Shown here piece after piece: positions 1 through 9,945 of a stretch of DNA of 64,000 bases. Below the pieces are notes generated by a model, which did not search any database, was not told the DNA's origin, and worked only from the letters and a program-made list of their open reading frames with translations. Origin of the DNA: Geosiphon pyriformis (Eukaryota; Glomeromycota; Glomeromycetes; Archaeosporales; Geosiphonaceae). Each line of letters opens with the position of its first letter. Positions within the stretch are counted from its first letter, which is position 1. The position numbers and the translations under genes are program-made. The stretch covers positions 191,620 through 255,619 of the forward strand of contig JAAOMT010000328.1 in assembly GCA_016748015.1 (NCBI GenBank), in the 5' to 3' direction.

Positions 1-1700
1 ACTCTAGAGTATTACCAATCAATTTACACCCACTGCAAGCAAAGATTCAACATTCCAGACGGAATTGAAGTTGTCAAGAAATCAGTATACCAATACATTG
101 AAAACCACATCAACAATTATCTTTTTGAAAATTACAATATCTCAGAAGTTAGAAGCAACTTTTACAATAATTTAGCACACTATTTACAGTTGGGAACTGA
201 AGACCTTAATAGTGAAACACTTGCCACTTACTTTCACGAACTTAATTTTAACATTATCAAATACTGTGAAGAAACATATCCAGTGCAGTCTCAATACACT
301 ATTGATTTTGAATCAGAAACAGAAACAAGCAACAAAGACAAAAACAAATTAAAGCAATATTCAAGAACCACCCCAAATACTCCAACACTACTGAAAACAA
401 CTGCCAAACATTTACAAACACCTAAACAAGGAACCAGCTCAAAACTTCTACTTACTATCACACCTTTTCCAGCTTCACTTGCACAAGCACAAACACTTAA
501 TTCACCCTTGAATCGATTTGCAAGACCAGAAGATTTTACATTACTCAGAAGTCCCACCAGACAACAAGAACTCCTTCAAACTAGTTCCAATCTCCTTGAT
601 TTTCTAGCTGAAAATCAAAGTGAACACTCTGAGACAGTAGCAAATGAAGAAAACAACTCTGAAATAACTGAAGAAGAATCAATAGACAGTGAAAATGAAA
701 AAGATGAAATGACAACATATATCGCAAAAATCCCTGAATTCAATGGAGAAGATATTGAGACCAGTCCCCAAGAATGGCTCGACCAAGTTACTAAAGCTGG
801 AGATGCAAATGGATGGAATGCTGCCGAATGTTAAGAACAATTCCCTACTTTCTCAAAGGAACAGCAGGAGAATGGTTTGAAAACCTTGTCACCCCATTCA
901 ATGATTGGAATGCTTTCAAAGCAGCCTTCCTTGAACAGTTCACTGACAATAATAGCTCCATCACTCTTTGCAATCATTTTCAAAATATCAAACAAGAACC
1001 CTCCGAATTCATTATGACTTATATTGAGAAATTCAACAAACTTCTCAGACAGATTCGCCAACTTGAAACAAACAATTATTATTCTGATGCTTAAATCTTG
1101 GATCAATTTATCACTGGTCTAAAAGATAAACTAATTAAAAAAGTTCACCCACACGTGCCAGAAGATTTAAACTCTGCCATACAGCATGCGAAAAGATATG
1201 AAATAGCCATGGAAGAAGCCAATCATACAAAACTTGTAAATTTGGCAATTAGAGAACCCAGCTCAGCAGCTGAGGAAAAAATTGACCAACTCACAAAGAA
1301 GGTCGAAAACTATTTTACCAACCAACAACAACAACAACCCCAAAGATATCAACCACTCCAAAGATGAAATCAAAATAACTTTGCACTACTTTCCAATAAC
1401 CAGCCCCAGAATTGCCATTACTGTGGAATCTCTGGCCACTGGAAAAGAGATTGCAGAAAGCTGCAACGAGACCAACAAAATAAGGGTAATCAACGTTACT
1501 CTCTACTACAACAATCTTATTATCAACCATCACCACCAGCTTACTATCCACCAAGACTCCAATACCAAAATAACTATTATCAGCCCGCCCCACAACCAAT
1601 CCAACAGCAATACCAACAACCACCCACACAACATTATCAAGTACCTGCTCGAAAACTGATTACACAAAATCAATTCACACCACAAAACTGATACCAAGTA
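1..1700 (+). pseudogene. Gag of Gypsy copy 1 (capsid and CCHC knuckle), frameshifted
   Basis: The frame starting at base 1 is open to 834. The reading then has to shift to the frame of 813-1367 because one base is missing near 826 compared with copy 2. The capsid-like core follows an EWLDQV stretch near 770, includes GEWFENL near 865-890 and ends about 1,260. In-frame stops occur at 1,092 (TAA where copy 2 has Gln), 1,365 and about 1,690. A CCHC zinc knuckle, C-x2-C-x4-H-x4-C, reads CHYCGISGHWKRDC near 1,412-1,455 and should bind the genomic RNA. It is followed by a Gln/Pro/Tyr-rich tail. No in-frame ATG occurs before 709 in the visible part, although the upstream frame is open and conserved in copy 2. 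Confidence 0.85.
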
Positions 1701-1899
1701 AACAACAGTAGAATCAATTCGAACAACCAATTGGTTCTCCGAAATACCATTCAACCAAGATCCAACCATTACCACACTCAACCCAGTTATTTAACAATGC
1801 CGGAAGAACAGGATTTTCACCATACTGCACCCTCGGAAGGTAGAGTTGCAGCACAACAACAACAAAACCCTTCTCATAACCACACCACTATTCCACTAG

Positions 1900-2400
1900 C
1901 CTGAATTGCTGAAAACGCCAATCTCTCTGATATCTTTCCTTTTGAATTTGAAGCAAATGAATCACCATTCTTGCTTAGCAATGCAGCAGCTAATGAGCAA
2001 AAAGCCATCACTGCAATGTACACAGAAGCTGAAGTAGAAGGAAAGCCAATTCACTTGATCCTAGACAGTAGATCTGCCGGAAGCATTATTATCTACCAGT
2101 TAATGCAACAGTTGAAAAGAAATGTCAACCGACCAGCTCAAACAGTAATTGTCACTGCTGATGGCATGAAAAAGACACCAGTAGGAGAAATTGACAATTT
2201 TCTATTCACTCTTGATGGAATCACCATTCCAGTCAAAGTTCTTGTAATGGACGCACCCCAGTACCAAGCTCTTGTCGGAAATAATTGGCTTCAAAAAGCC
2301 AATGCTAATCTGAATTGGGAAACACAAGAGTTAACAATCTCCTACCAAGGACAACATGCCCGAGTACCTGCCATTTGTAGTACATTCAACAAACACTCCG
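1900..2400 (+). pseudogene. Retropepsin-like protease of Gypsy copy 1
   Basis: This is part of the long Gag-Pol frame. The aspartic protease signature is LILDSRSAG near 2,056-2,085. Copy 2 has DSGSTG at the same place, so the catalytic D-S-G motif is damaged here by a Gly-to-Arg change. A second conserved block, ALVGNNWLQ near 2,268-2,295, matches the usual Gypsy protease pattern of a flap-like segment followed by G-x-DWL or NWL. The enzyme would normally cleave the Gag-Pol polyprotein inside particles. The Cys-rich module follows without a break in frame. Confidence 0.8.
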
Positions 2401-2559
2401 AAAAAGCCCCAGCTTTTGAATTTGAACCAGAAGAAGAAAAACCAATAATCAAAACATTCATGGCTCTTGGATCAACGTTCAACTGGACCAATGAAACAAA
2501 ACAAGAACATTTTACCCCACACACTAAACCCAAAACCTCTGGATGGAATATACCTTACT

Positions 2560-3330
2560 CAAAACCCGAACCAAGAAAACAATGCCCCTATATTCTCCTT
2601 AAATGTAAGGACTGTCACAAGAAACTATCGTCAATGGGAGCCTGCATTTCACCTGAAGAAGAATATGAGAATCATACTTGTTATTACTGTAAGGCTTGCC
2701 ACAGAGAGTAATGGGGCCATCTAATAAAAAGAAGCGGAAAATGGGACAACACCCCTTGTTTGACTTGTGGAAATATGCTACCAAAAGAATGCAATTGGAT
2801 TGATGTAGCAATGAGAGAAGGCGTCTGCGATCAGACCTGCCAATATGCTTTATCAATTTCAGAAAAAGTAAAAAGAGGAACACCCTTTAATGCAGCATAC
2901 AATAGTGCTCTCAACAAATTTTATCACTACCCTCATAATGCCGAGATGATTTTCAACTTAGCAATGACATTAATTAATAGAGCTACCAAAGAAGATGTTT
3001 GTCAAATGAAGGAAGCAAAATACATTGAATACACCATAGAATTAGCTGGATTCGATTACGAAGATGAAGTAGAAGTCTACCACCAAATTGCAAGTCACAC
3101 CTACCCGACCCAAGAAGCTCAAATTCAATGATTAGAGCAAATGAACATTAGGCTATGTGAAGAATGCATTATGCTTTGTGATGAACAGTGGTGTCTTGAA
3201 TACTATACTTTTAGTATCCCCTTGCCCAGCGAGAATGATGAGAATAAAATTGAATTTGGAGAACCTGAAGAAACGGAAGAAATTGAAACAACACCCATCT
3301 ACCTTATTGAAAATTAGCCTGCCTTACAAC
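2560..3330 (+). pseudogene. Cys-rich module between protease and dUTPase, Gypsy copy 1
   Basis: I do not recognise this domain. It carries clustered CxxC and CxxCH pairs: CKDC near 2,604, CYYCKACH near 2,679, CLTC near 2,757, then CDQTC near 2,826 and CEECIMLCDEQWC near 3,157-3,195. A metal-binding fold is plausible. The stops at 2,709 (TAA for Gln) and 3,129 (TGA for Trp) are absent from copy 2, where the same Cys pairs are kept in a 394-codon open frame (25,194-26,378). Between the Cys clusters is a helical-looking stretch. Its position, in frame between protease and dUTPase, suggests it is part of Pol. Confidence 0.6.
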
Positions 3331-3349
3331 TTAAATACTTCAACAACAA

Positions 3350-3800
3350 CAGATAAGGAATAAAACCTGAAAAAGCACACGAAATTGATGCTGGATATGA
3401 CCTAAGATATCCAGGCAAGGATACTCTTGTTCTCAAACCCAAATCTCTCACAAAAATCAACCTCAAAATTGCACTCGAAATCCCGCCAGGAGCAATGGTT
3501 CAAATCGCCTCCTGGTCCTCTCTAGCAAGCAGAAAAATCAATGTCAGAGGAGGAATAATCAATGCTGGATATACTGGAGACATAACAGTGATGCTTCAAA
3601 ATGAAACTGACAAACCATTCAAGATCGAACATGCTGAAAAAATTGCCCAAGCTATTTACCTACCCTTAATCAACATTTCGGGTTTGCAACTAGTCAATCA
3701 AAGAGAACAATTAGGAAAAAGCGATAGAAGAACCCAAGGTTTTGGTTCAACTGAACGATTCACAGTTTCAGTTAATATAGCTCTTAACATACAGAACAAA
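3350..3800 (+). pseudogene. dUTPase domain inside Pol, Gypsy copy 1
   Basis: All five trimeric dUTPase motifs can be traced in order. Motif 1 is DAGYDL (~3,387). Motif 2 is PPGAMVQIASWSSLA (~3,483-3,528). Motif 3 is GIINAGYTGDITVML (~3,552-3,597), with the uracil-stacking Tyr kept but the usual Asp changed to Asn. Motif 4 is EKIAQAIYLPL (~3,636). Motif 5 is the Gly-rich tail QGFGSTERF (~3,735-3,762). The family hydrolyses dUTP to dUMP and limits uracil in new cDNA. The domain lies between protease and RT. The second copy of the element keeps the same domain with Asp in motif 3, so it belongs to the family and is not a chance insertion in one copy. Confidence 0.85.
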
Positions 3801-4440
3801 TCCCACCAGATTCTCAGACTTTCACAACCAATTACCATCTTACCCTTTGGAGAACATCCAGAAATCTACATCTGCCTAAAGCCAACAACCACACAACAAA
3901 TTTTTGAGTCCAATGAGCAAGTCTGCTTGGAACATAATATTTTGATCCCAAACATTTATATTCCAGAAGGAACAAAGAAAATCCGAGTTACTTTTTACAA
4001 CCCCAATAATTATCCCATAATTTTATTAAATAATTTAGAAATTGGAGTTATTCACAGTAAAATATTTTAACAAGAATTACCCCAAATAGTTCCCGATTTC
4101 TCTGAAATTATCGGACATTCAATACCAAAAACCAACCCAAACCCCAGCTCCAAAAACTACCATGTTGTCATGGGAAAACTATCTCGAATCAACATGGGAC
4201 AACTTAAACCACAACAACAGACCCAGCTCAAAGAGTTAATTGCAGAATTTGCTGACATTTTCGCCAAAAACAACAATGACTTAGGAAAAACTGATTTGGT
4301 TCAACACTAAATCTATACAGGAAATGCCAAACCAAGATGACAACAAGCCTACCAAGTTGCCCCAGAAAGTCACCAATTTATCCGAGAAGAAGTACAACGG
4401 ATGCTTAACAATGGGCTTATTTAACCATCAATGAGCCCAT
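3800..4440 (+). pseudogene. Linker between dUTPase and RT, Gypsy copy 1
   Basis: The Gag-Pol frame continues with a beta-rich stretch ending near 4,068 (TAA where copy 2 has Gln) and then the N-terminal part of RT (LKELIAEFADIF near 4,224). The segment IRVTFYNPNNYPIILLNN near 3,981-4,035 resembles the motif 3-4 half of the preceding dUTPase, which may mean a second, degenerate dUTPase-like fold. That reading is my inference. Further stops lie near 4,308 and 4,338. Confidence 0.5.
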
Positions 4441-5597
4441 GAGCCTCACCTGTGGTTCTAGTTAAAAAGAAAAATGGGAAGATACGATTTTGTGTTGATT
4501 ACCGACAACTCAACAGTGTCACTATTGGAGATGCCTATCCTCTTTCCCGAATTGATGACATGTTAGATGCCCTTGGAAAGTCCGAATACTTTTCAACATT
4601 AAATTTAGAGAGTGAATACTGGCAAGTTGCTATGAATCCCAAAGACCGCCCCAAAACAGCATTTACCACTCAAAGAGGAAATTATGAATTCAATGTAATG
4701 CCTTTCGGATTATGCAATGCATTAGCAACATTCCAAAGACTCATGGATGTTGTTTACAAAGGCCTCCTTTGGAAATCAGTAGTAGTTTATCTTGATGACA
4801 CTGATGTTTATTCACCATCTTTCGAGCTACATTTAAGTCACCTGCAAGAAGTTTTTCAACAATTACGGAAAGCAGGATTGAAATTGAACATTGAAAAATG
4901 CTACTTCGGAAAAACAAGTTTAGCTTTTCTTGGTCACATTGTTAGCAAAGATGGAATTAAACCAGATCCCAGAAAAATCAGTACTGTCAAGAACTTTAAG
5001 ACTCCACGAAATACCACAGAATTAAGAGGATTTATTGGATTAGCATCCTATTACCAAAAATTCATCAAAGGATTCTCAGAAATTGTGAAACCTCTCAACC
5101 AGCTCACTACTAAAAATGTCGAATACAAATGGACAGAAGAACACCAAAATGCCTTCGAGATACTTAAGGAAAAACTCACAACAGCTCCAATCCTCGCCTA
5201 CCCAGATTTTAGCAACCAATTCCGGTTAGCAACTGACGCCTCTTATACTGTCTTTGGTGCCATCCTATCACAGTTAGATGACAATGGAAATGAGCAAGTA
5301 ATTGCTTATGCTAGTAGAACATTAAAGCCAGCCGAAAAGAACTATCCTGCAACAGAATTAGAAACCACAGCAGTAATCTGGGCCCTACATCACTTCAACC
5401 TTTACCTCAGACCCAAAGAATTCGATATTATCACTGATAATATTGGACTTAAATGGCTTCAAAACAAAAACACCCAGCTGAACACAAAACAAACCCGATG
5501 GACAGGATTTTTAGCTAATTACCGATACATTGTACACCACAAACCAGGAAAACTTCACACCAATGTTAATTGTCTCTCAAGAATGAGGCAAGATTAG
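4440..5597 (+). pseudogene. Reverse transcriptase and RNase H of Gypsy copy 1
   Basis: A 381-codon open stretch starts at 4,452. RT blocks seen are VLVKKKNGKIRFCVDYRQLN, then LNLESEYWQV near 4,599 (copy 2 has LDLESEYWQV, so the first catalytic Asp is Asn here), FGLCNALATFQRLM, and the YLDD box near 4,791. RNase H follows with the first Asp in ATDASY near 5,236, ELET near 5,358 and TDNIGLKWLQ near 5,434. The frame ends at TAG (5,595-5,597). The next codons for integrase are in another frame, and copy 2 has the same change at the same place. Confidence 0.93.
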
Positions 5598-7032
5598 AAA
5601 ACAAAACCAACACCCATTTGAATTAACAGCATTAAAACAACAAACAATGAACTCCAAAAACTACAACAATCTCAAACAATATTTGGAGACATTAACAATC
5701 CCAACAGATTGGTCCCCAGACAAAAAACATCAGTTACAACAACAAACCAAACAATATTTTCTACACAGCAACATTATCTATCATCGAAATTTCAAAAACC
5801 CAACCAAACCACTCAGATTAATACAAGAACCAGAAAAAGAGACCATTTTATACAACATGCACTCGGATCCTTCATCAGCACACTTCGGAAAAGATAGCAC
5901 CACCCAAAGAACACTAGAATACTACTTTTGGCCTTGAATGAGAAAAGACATTCACGAATATATCGAATCTTGTGATAGTTGTCAAAGAAGAAAAGGAACT
6001 TGCCCTACAGAACCTTTAAATCCAATCAAAGTTGGACAGCCTTTTGACAGAGTTGGTATCGATTTAGTCGGACCACTATCTATCACCACTTAAGGAAACC
6101 GTTATATTGTAGTAGCTGTAGACTATCTTACTAAATGGCCTGAAGCCAGAGCCATTCAATGAGCAAATGCAAAATCAGTAGCAAATTTTATCTACGAAGA
6201 CATTATTTGTAGACATAGATGTCCAATTGAACTTTTATCCGATCAGGAAACACACTTTGTGAACAATCTGATACAAGAAATTTGTGAATGATTTAATGTC
6301 AAAAAACCTCTGTCTTTGCCCTACCATCCACAAACAAACGGACTTGTGGAACGTTTTAACAGAACATTGTGTAAGTCATTAGCCAAAGTCTCAACCGATT
6401 TTAAGCAAGAATGAGATCTCTTTATTCCATCAGTGTTACTAGCATATAGGACATTAAAACAAGATACCACGAAACACACACCATTTGATTTAACTTATGG
6501 AAGGATGGCAACGTTACCAATCAGTTTCACAGTGGAAACATACCCAGCACAACCGATCGATGAAAACAATTTCCAAGAAACGCTTCAGCAAAGAGCCTAC
6601 ACTCTGCTTAGCACATTGGAAGGAAAACAACAAATAGCAGCCACCCATATTGAACACTCCCAAGCTCAACAAAAAGAACGGCATGATAACAAATTGTTTT
6701 CAGTCACCAATAAATTCAAAATTGGAAACAAAGTTCTCTTACACAGAACTAAAGCTGAAAAACAATGGAGTGGAAAATTTGAAAATAAATGGGATGGACC
6801 ATTCTTTATTCATGAAATCCTAGGCAACAGATCATACAAGCTAAGACTTGATAACAAAATACTAGCAAAAGTTGCACATGGAGATTGTTTGAAACACTAT
6901 TATTCCAGAAACAATCCTAAACCATTAATTCCACAGATTGGTACACATTCCCCTTTGGTCAGTCCCGAAGATATTCCCTGAAACTTAGAACCAATAGTTG
7001 TCATTGAACAACCTTCCAATCTGAACACTTAA
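5587..7032 (+). pseudogene. Integrase of Gypsy copy 1
   Basis: This is in the frame of 5,647, shifted relative to RT/RNase H. The HHCC zinc-binding part spans HSDPSSAH (~5,860) to CDSCQ (~5,973). The core has the catalytic triad as IDLVGP (~6,061), LLSDQETHF (~6,235) and PYHPQTNGLVERFN (~6,321-6,360), that is D, D and E. The C-terminal part has a GPF/Y-type motif, WDGPFFIHEI near 6,790. I see no chromodomain. In-frame stops lie at 5,935, 6,091, 6,160 and further on. Copy 2 has sense codons at most of these. Confidence 0.92.
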
Positions 7033-7147
7033 TTTAATTTTTACTAGTTATTCTTTTATAATCTAGAAACAATCTCACAAAAACAAAAATAACATAAAAA
7101 CCCATACACCAAAAATAATTTTTATTTTTATTTTTCAATTGCTTATA

Positions 7148-7867
7148 ATGACTATTCCTCAAAACATTCAACAATTATCCCAAAAACTAATGTTAGCTTT
7201 AAAAACAATACCCGAATTATCCATTACTGTTACTGGAAACCACATAAATTATACCCAAACAGAAGTAGTTACAAATTTAGCCCCAAATTCACGAAAATAT
7301 CACCCGTATAAAAAGAACACAAGAAGTTATACTGGAATTCACCTGCCAAAACTTTTAAAGCTTGCTTTAAGAGAAAACCTAATGCTCACTCCGATTAGTA
7401 TTCCACTAAATGCTACAATTTAACAAAAACTTCAACTGTGTCTCAATGAGGAAAACACTGAATATCCTCTAATCTATAGATATTTTCATATTGGAAAAAC
7501 ACTCTACAAATGGAAACTGGAACTTACAACAGCAAACCTTACAAAAGAAGCTATTCAGAAACAACTCCACAATGAATTCAAGACAACAGCTGAATCAACA
7601 AACAGTCACTACAGGCTTAGAGCTGCTCTTAGACTTTATGACCTATTCCACACCTGTAAAAACGTATTACAAAACCCAATTTTTCAATCTTTGAAGATTC
7701 AATACATTGGAAAGCTCACAGAACTGAAATTTCAACAATTTTCAGACCAGATTTCTTCAATAATTTTGGATTATTATCTGGAAATAACAGACAGTACTTG
7801 GACTTCGATGGAGCTCAGTCTTGAGAAGGAGGTTATGTTACCAGATGAAATTAGAAATATTATTTAG
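7148..7867 (+). pseudogene. Extra ORF downstream of integrase, Gypsy copy 1
   Basis: This is a reading frame of about 240 codons in a third frame, starting at ATG 7,148 and interrupted only by a TAA at 7,421-7,423. It ends with TAG at about 7,867, inside the LTR. Copy 2 has the same frame and the same TAA. The product has no signal peptide and no membrane segment that I can see, so it is not an obvious envelope protein. It is polar and Leu/Lys-rich with likely helices (RLRAALRLYDLFHTC, LKFQQFSDQISSIIL). Its last codons run through the polypurine tract into the LTR start. The function is unknown. Confidence 0.6.
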
Positions 7868-8811
7868 CATGAAATTATCTTATAATTCTTATCATTAATT
7901 AGCATATATTATTGTTTTAAATGATCACTTATTACATTAGCAAAAATGTCCGAAATTATCATTTAATTAATAACTCAAATTGTACACAACACAAATATAA
8001 CCTAATTGCGATAATCAATCATGCAATACCCCAAACTATGTAACATTCAGAAGTTTGCCGAAATTTATAGAAATTTGCCAAAATAATTGATAGTTCACCG
8101 AAATATCTAATAGTTTGCCGAAATAACTTGTAGTTCGCCGAAATATATCTTTAGTTTAGTGAAATTGTAGAAAATAGCAAAGTTTAAGTTTATAGAATAG
8201 TGTTACAACAAGTTGTATAAAAGAAGAGCTTCTCTCTTCGAGAAAATGCATCTTACTTTAGATTTATCACTTAGAACCATTTCTACATACACAAAAGAAA
8301 TAAATATCAAATAATTTGAAAAACCAAATTCTTTAATTATTGCACTTGGAAAATCCCCAAAACCCAACTAATATTTTGAAATTGATTAGCTACCAATTTC
8401 AGTAAACTGTTAGTGACTCCAGGCCTGGATAGAAAACGTTTCTCTTGACAAAATTCTATTTCTTTTACATTTCTTTTATTTTTTTTTATTTTTTTATCAT
8501 AATCATTAGGGTAACCTACAGACAAGATTCCTGTAGAAAAGTTAACTTTCACAGCAAAGTAACTACACATTTTAGTGAGCTTCCAGACAAGCAATTCCTG
8601 GGAAAGAGTTGACGTTTACTACAACATAACTACACAAAGCAACTGGTATGGAATTGGCCATTCCACTTATAAGCCCAGCAGTTCAAATTATAGGAGATAA
8701 TTTGAAGATAAATTCAGTTATTGGAGGTTCAACCACATCTAGAAAACGTGAATTCACAGCAAACAAGCATTGACAACATTTAAGAAAAGAGACCAAAAAC
8801 CTCTGGTAACA
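7836..8811 (+). repeat. 3' LTR of Gypsy copy 1
   Basis: The LTR begins TGTTACCAGA right after a purine-rich tract (AGAAGGAGG, 7,824-7,832) and ends TCTGGTAACA. Both ends match the LTRs of copy 2. It holds a TATA-like TATAAAAG at about 8,215, a 20-bp tandem repeat array at 8,052-8,161 and an A/T homopolymer stretch near 8,480. The length of about 976 bp agrees with the 956 and 981 bp LTRs of copy 2. Only one LTR is in the window, so no target-site duplication can be checked. Confidence 0.92.
8052..8172 (+). repeat. 20-bp tandem repeats in the LTR U3 region
   Basis: Units with the core AGTTTGCCGAAAT start at 8,052, 8,072, 8,092, 8,112 and 8,132, with a weaker one at 8,153, so the period is 20 bp. 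They lie about 50 bp upstream of the TATA-like box. Diverged versions are in both LTRs of copy 2 (about 20,821-20,935 and 29,700-29,815, minus orientation). The position suggests an enhancer or transcription-factor array. That role is inference. Confidence 0.75.
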
Positions 8812-9802
8812 ATATTAACTAAGTTCATTTATAAACAACACATAAAACTTTTTGCTAAAATTGTTTTTATAGCTACTGGTTAAGCCAATGATTATTATGT
8901 AATATACTTAAAACAATATATATAAAACTGTTTTACTAAATCTTCAAAAACTTAAATATATTTATTTTTGATCTATAAATTAAAAATTAATATTTTTTAT
9001 TTAAATAATAACTTTAAATTAATATTATTTACTTACTGCTTTATATGTTTTGCTTATTTTATTATATTCAATTTTTAAATAAAATTCACAAAGCTTTTTA
9101 TATAGCTTTTCTTTTAAATATACTGGTTTTTTTATTTTTTTGTAATAAAATATATACTAATTTCCAATTAGACTAACATAAAAAATAGTTTGTATTCAAT
9201 ATTTCAATTTAATATTGTAATTTTCTGCATTTTTATTGTTTTTTAATATATTAATATATTGGTTTATATAATCTTAAGAAAGTAAAATTTTAGTCTGTTT
9301 CTTTTTATTTTTGGCTAATAAATATTTTTCAAAAAGCTTAGAAAGTGTTTTTTGAATAAGCCATTTATGATTAATATGATACTAAAAGATCATATAATAC
9401 ATACAATATAACAATAACTAAAAACATGTCAAATATTTATTATTTAATTAATAAAAAAAATTTTTTTATTGGTAAATATTATAAAGAATATGATTGGTTA
9501 TATTAATTCGAAATTAACATAATGTTAAATTAAGAATTCTAAATTAACTTAAGTTGGAATAGAATCTTAAATCAATTCAAATCTTATTCCAATTTATAAT
9601 ATATATATATAATAATAATATTTTTTGTTATTTTTATTAGTAAAATATTATTATTATTAAAAAAATTTTGTTATTGTATTATAACTTTACTTTTAAAAAA
9701 TACAATTTAATAAATATTTTAATATTAAAATTTAAATTAATAATAAAAATAAATAATATAATTATTATAATTGAGAAAAATAACATAAATTATTCTGTTT
9801 TT
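8812..9802. other. AT-rich spacer, no gene seen
   Basis: Very AT-rich sequence lies between the Gypsy LTR and the 3' end of LINE copy A. It contains homopolymer runs and (TA)n near 9,600-9,615, and no convincing coding region. A short imperfect inverted repeat sits near 9,555-9,595. I could not align it by eye to either transposon family, unlike some of the other deserts. Confidence 0.6.
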
Positions 9803-9945
9803 ATTGATTTTTTTTATTATTATTATTATTTTATGAGTAAGGTTCAAACACTACCTAGCATTATACATCATACAAATAATCTAAACTAAGCGTGAATTAT
9901 GCACTTTCTACACATGACCAGCCACTCGAACCAGTTAGGACAACA

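Larger units (their letters stand above)
1..8811 (+). mobile_element. Ty3/Gypsy LTR retrotransposon, copy 1 (5' end outside window)
   Basis: The domain order read in the plus frames is Gag, CCHC knuckle, retropepsin, Cys-rich module, dUTPase, RT, RNase H, integrase, a 3' ORF and a 3' LTR. RT before integrase places it in Ty3/Gypsy. The 5' LTR and the first ~90 internal bases lie left of the window, as shown by comparison with the complete copy at 20,191-30,029. The copy is dead: Gag has a 1-base frameshift near 826, there are many in-frame stops, and catalytic residues are changed in the protease and RT. Most stops sit where the other copy has Gln or Trp, which fits C-to-T or G-to-A change. 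Confidence 0.95.

Noticed and set aside
7148-7867. Envelope gene for the ORF after integrase
   Set aside because: No signal peptide, no membrane helix and no Cys pattern of fusion proteins.
8052-8172. CRISPR-like array
   Set aside because: Units are contiguous 20-bp tandem repeats within an LTR, without spacers, in a eukaryotic genome.
9555-9600. MITE terminus from an imperfect inverted repeat (TTGGAATAGAAT / ATCTTATTCCAA)
   Set aside because: Only about 13 bp, imperfect, and in sequence where such pairs are expected by chance. No second terminus or target duplication was found.
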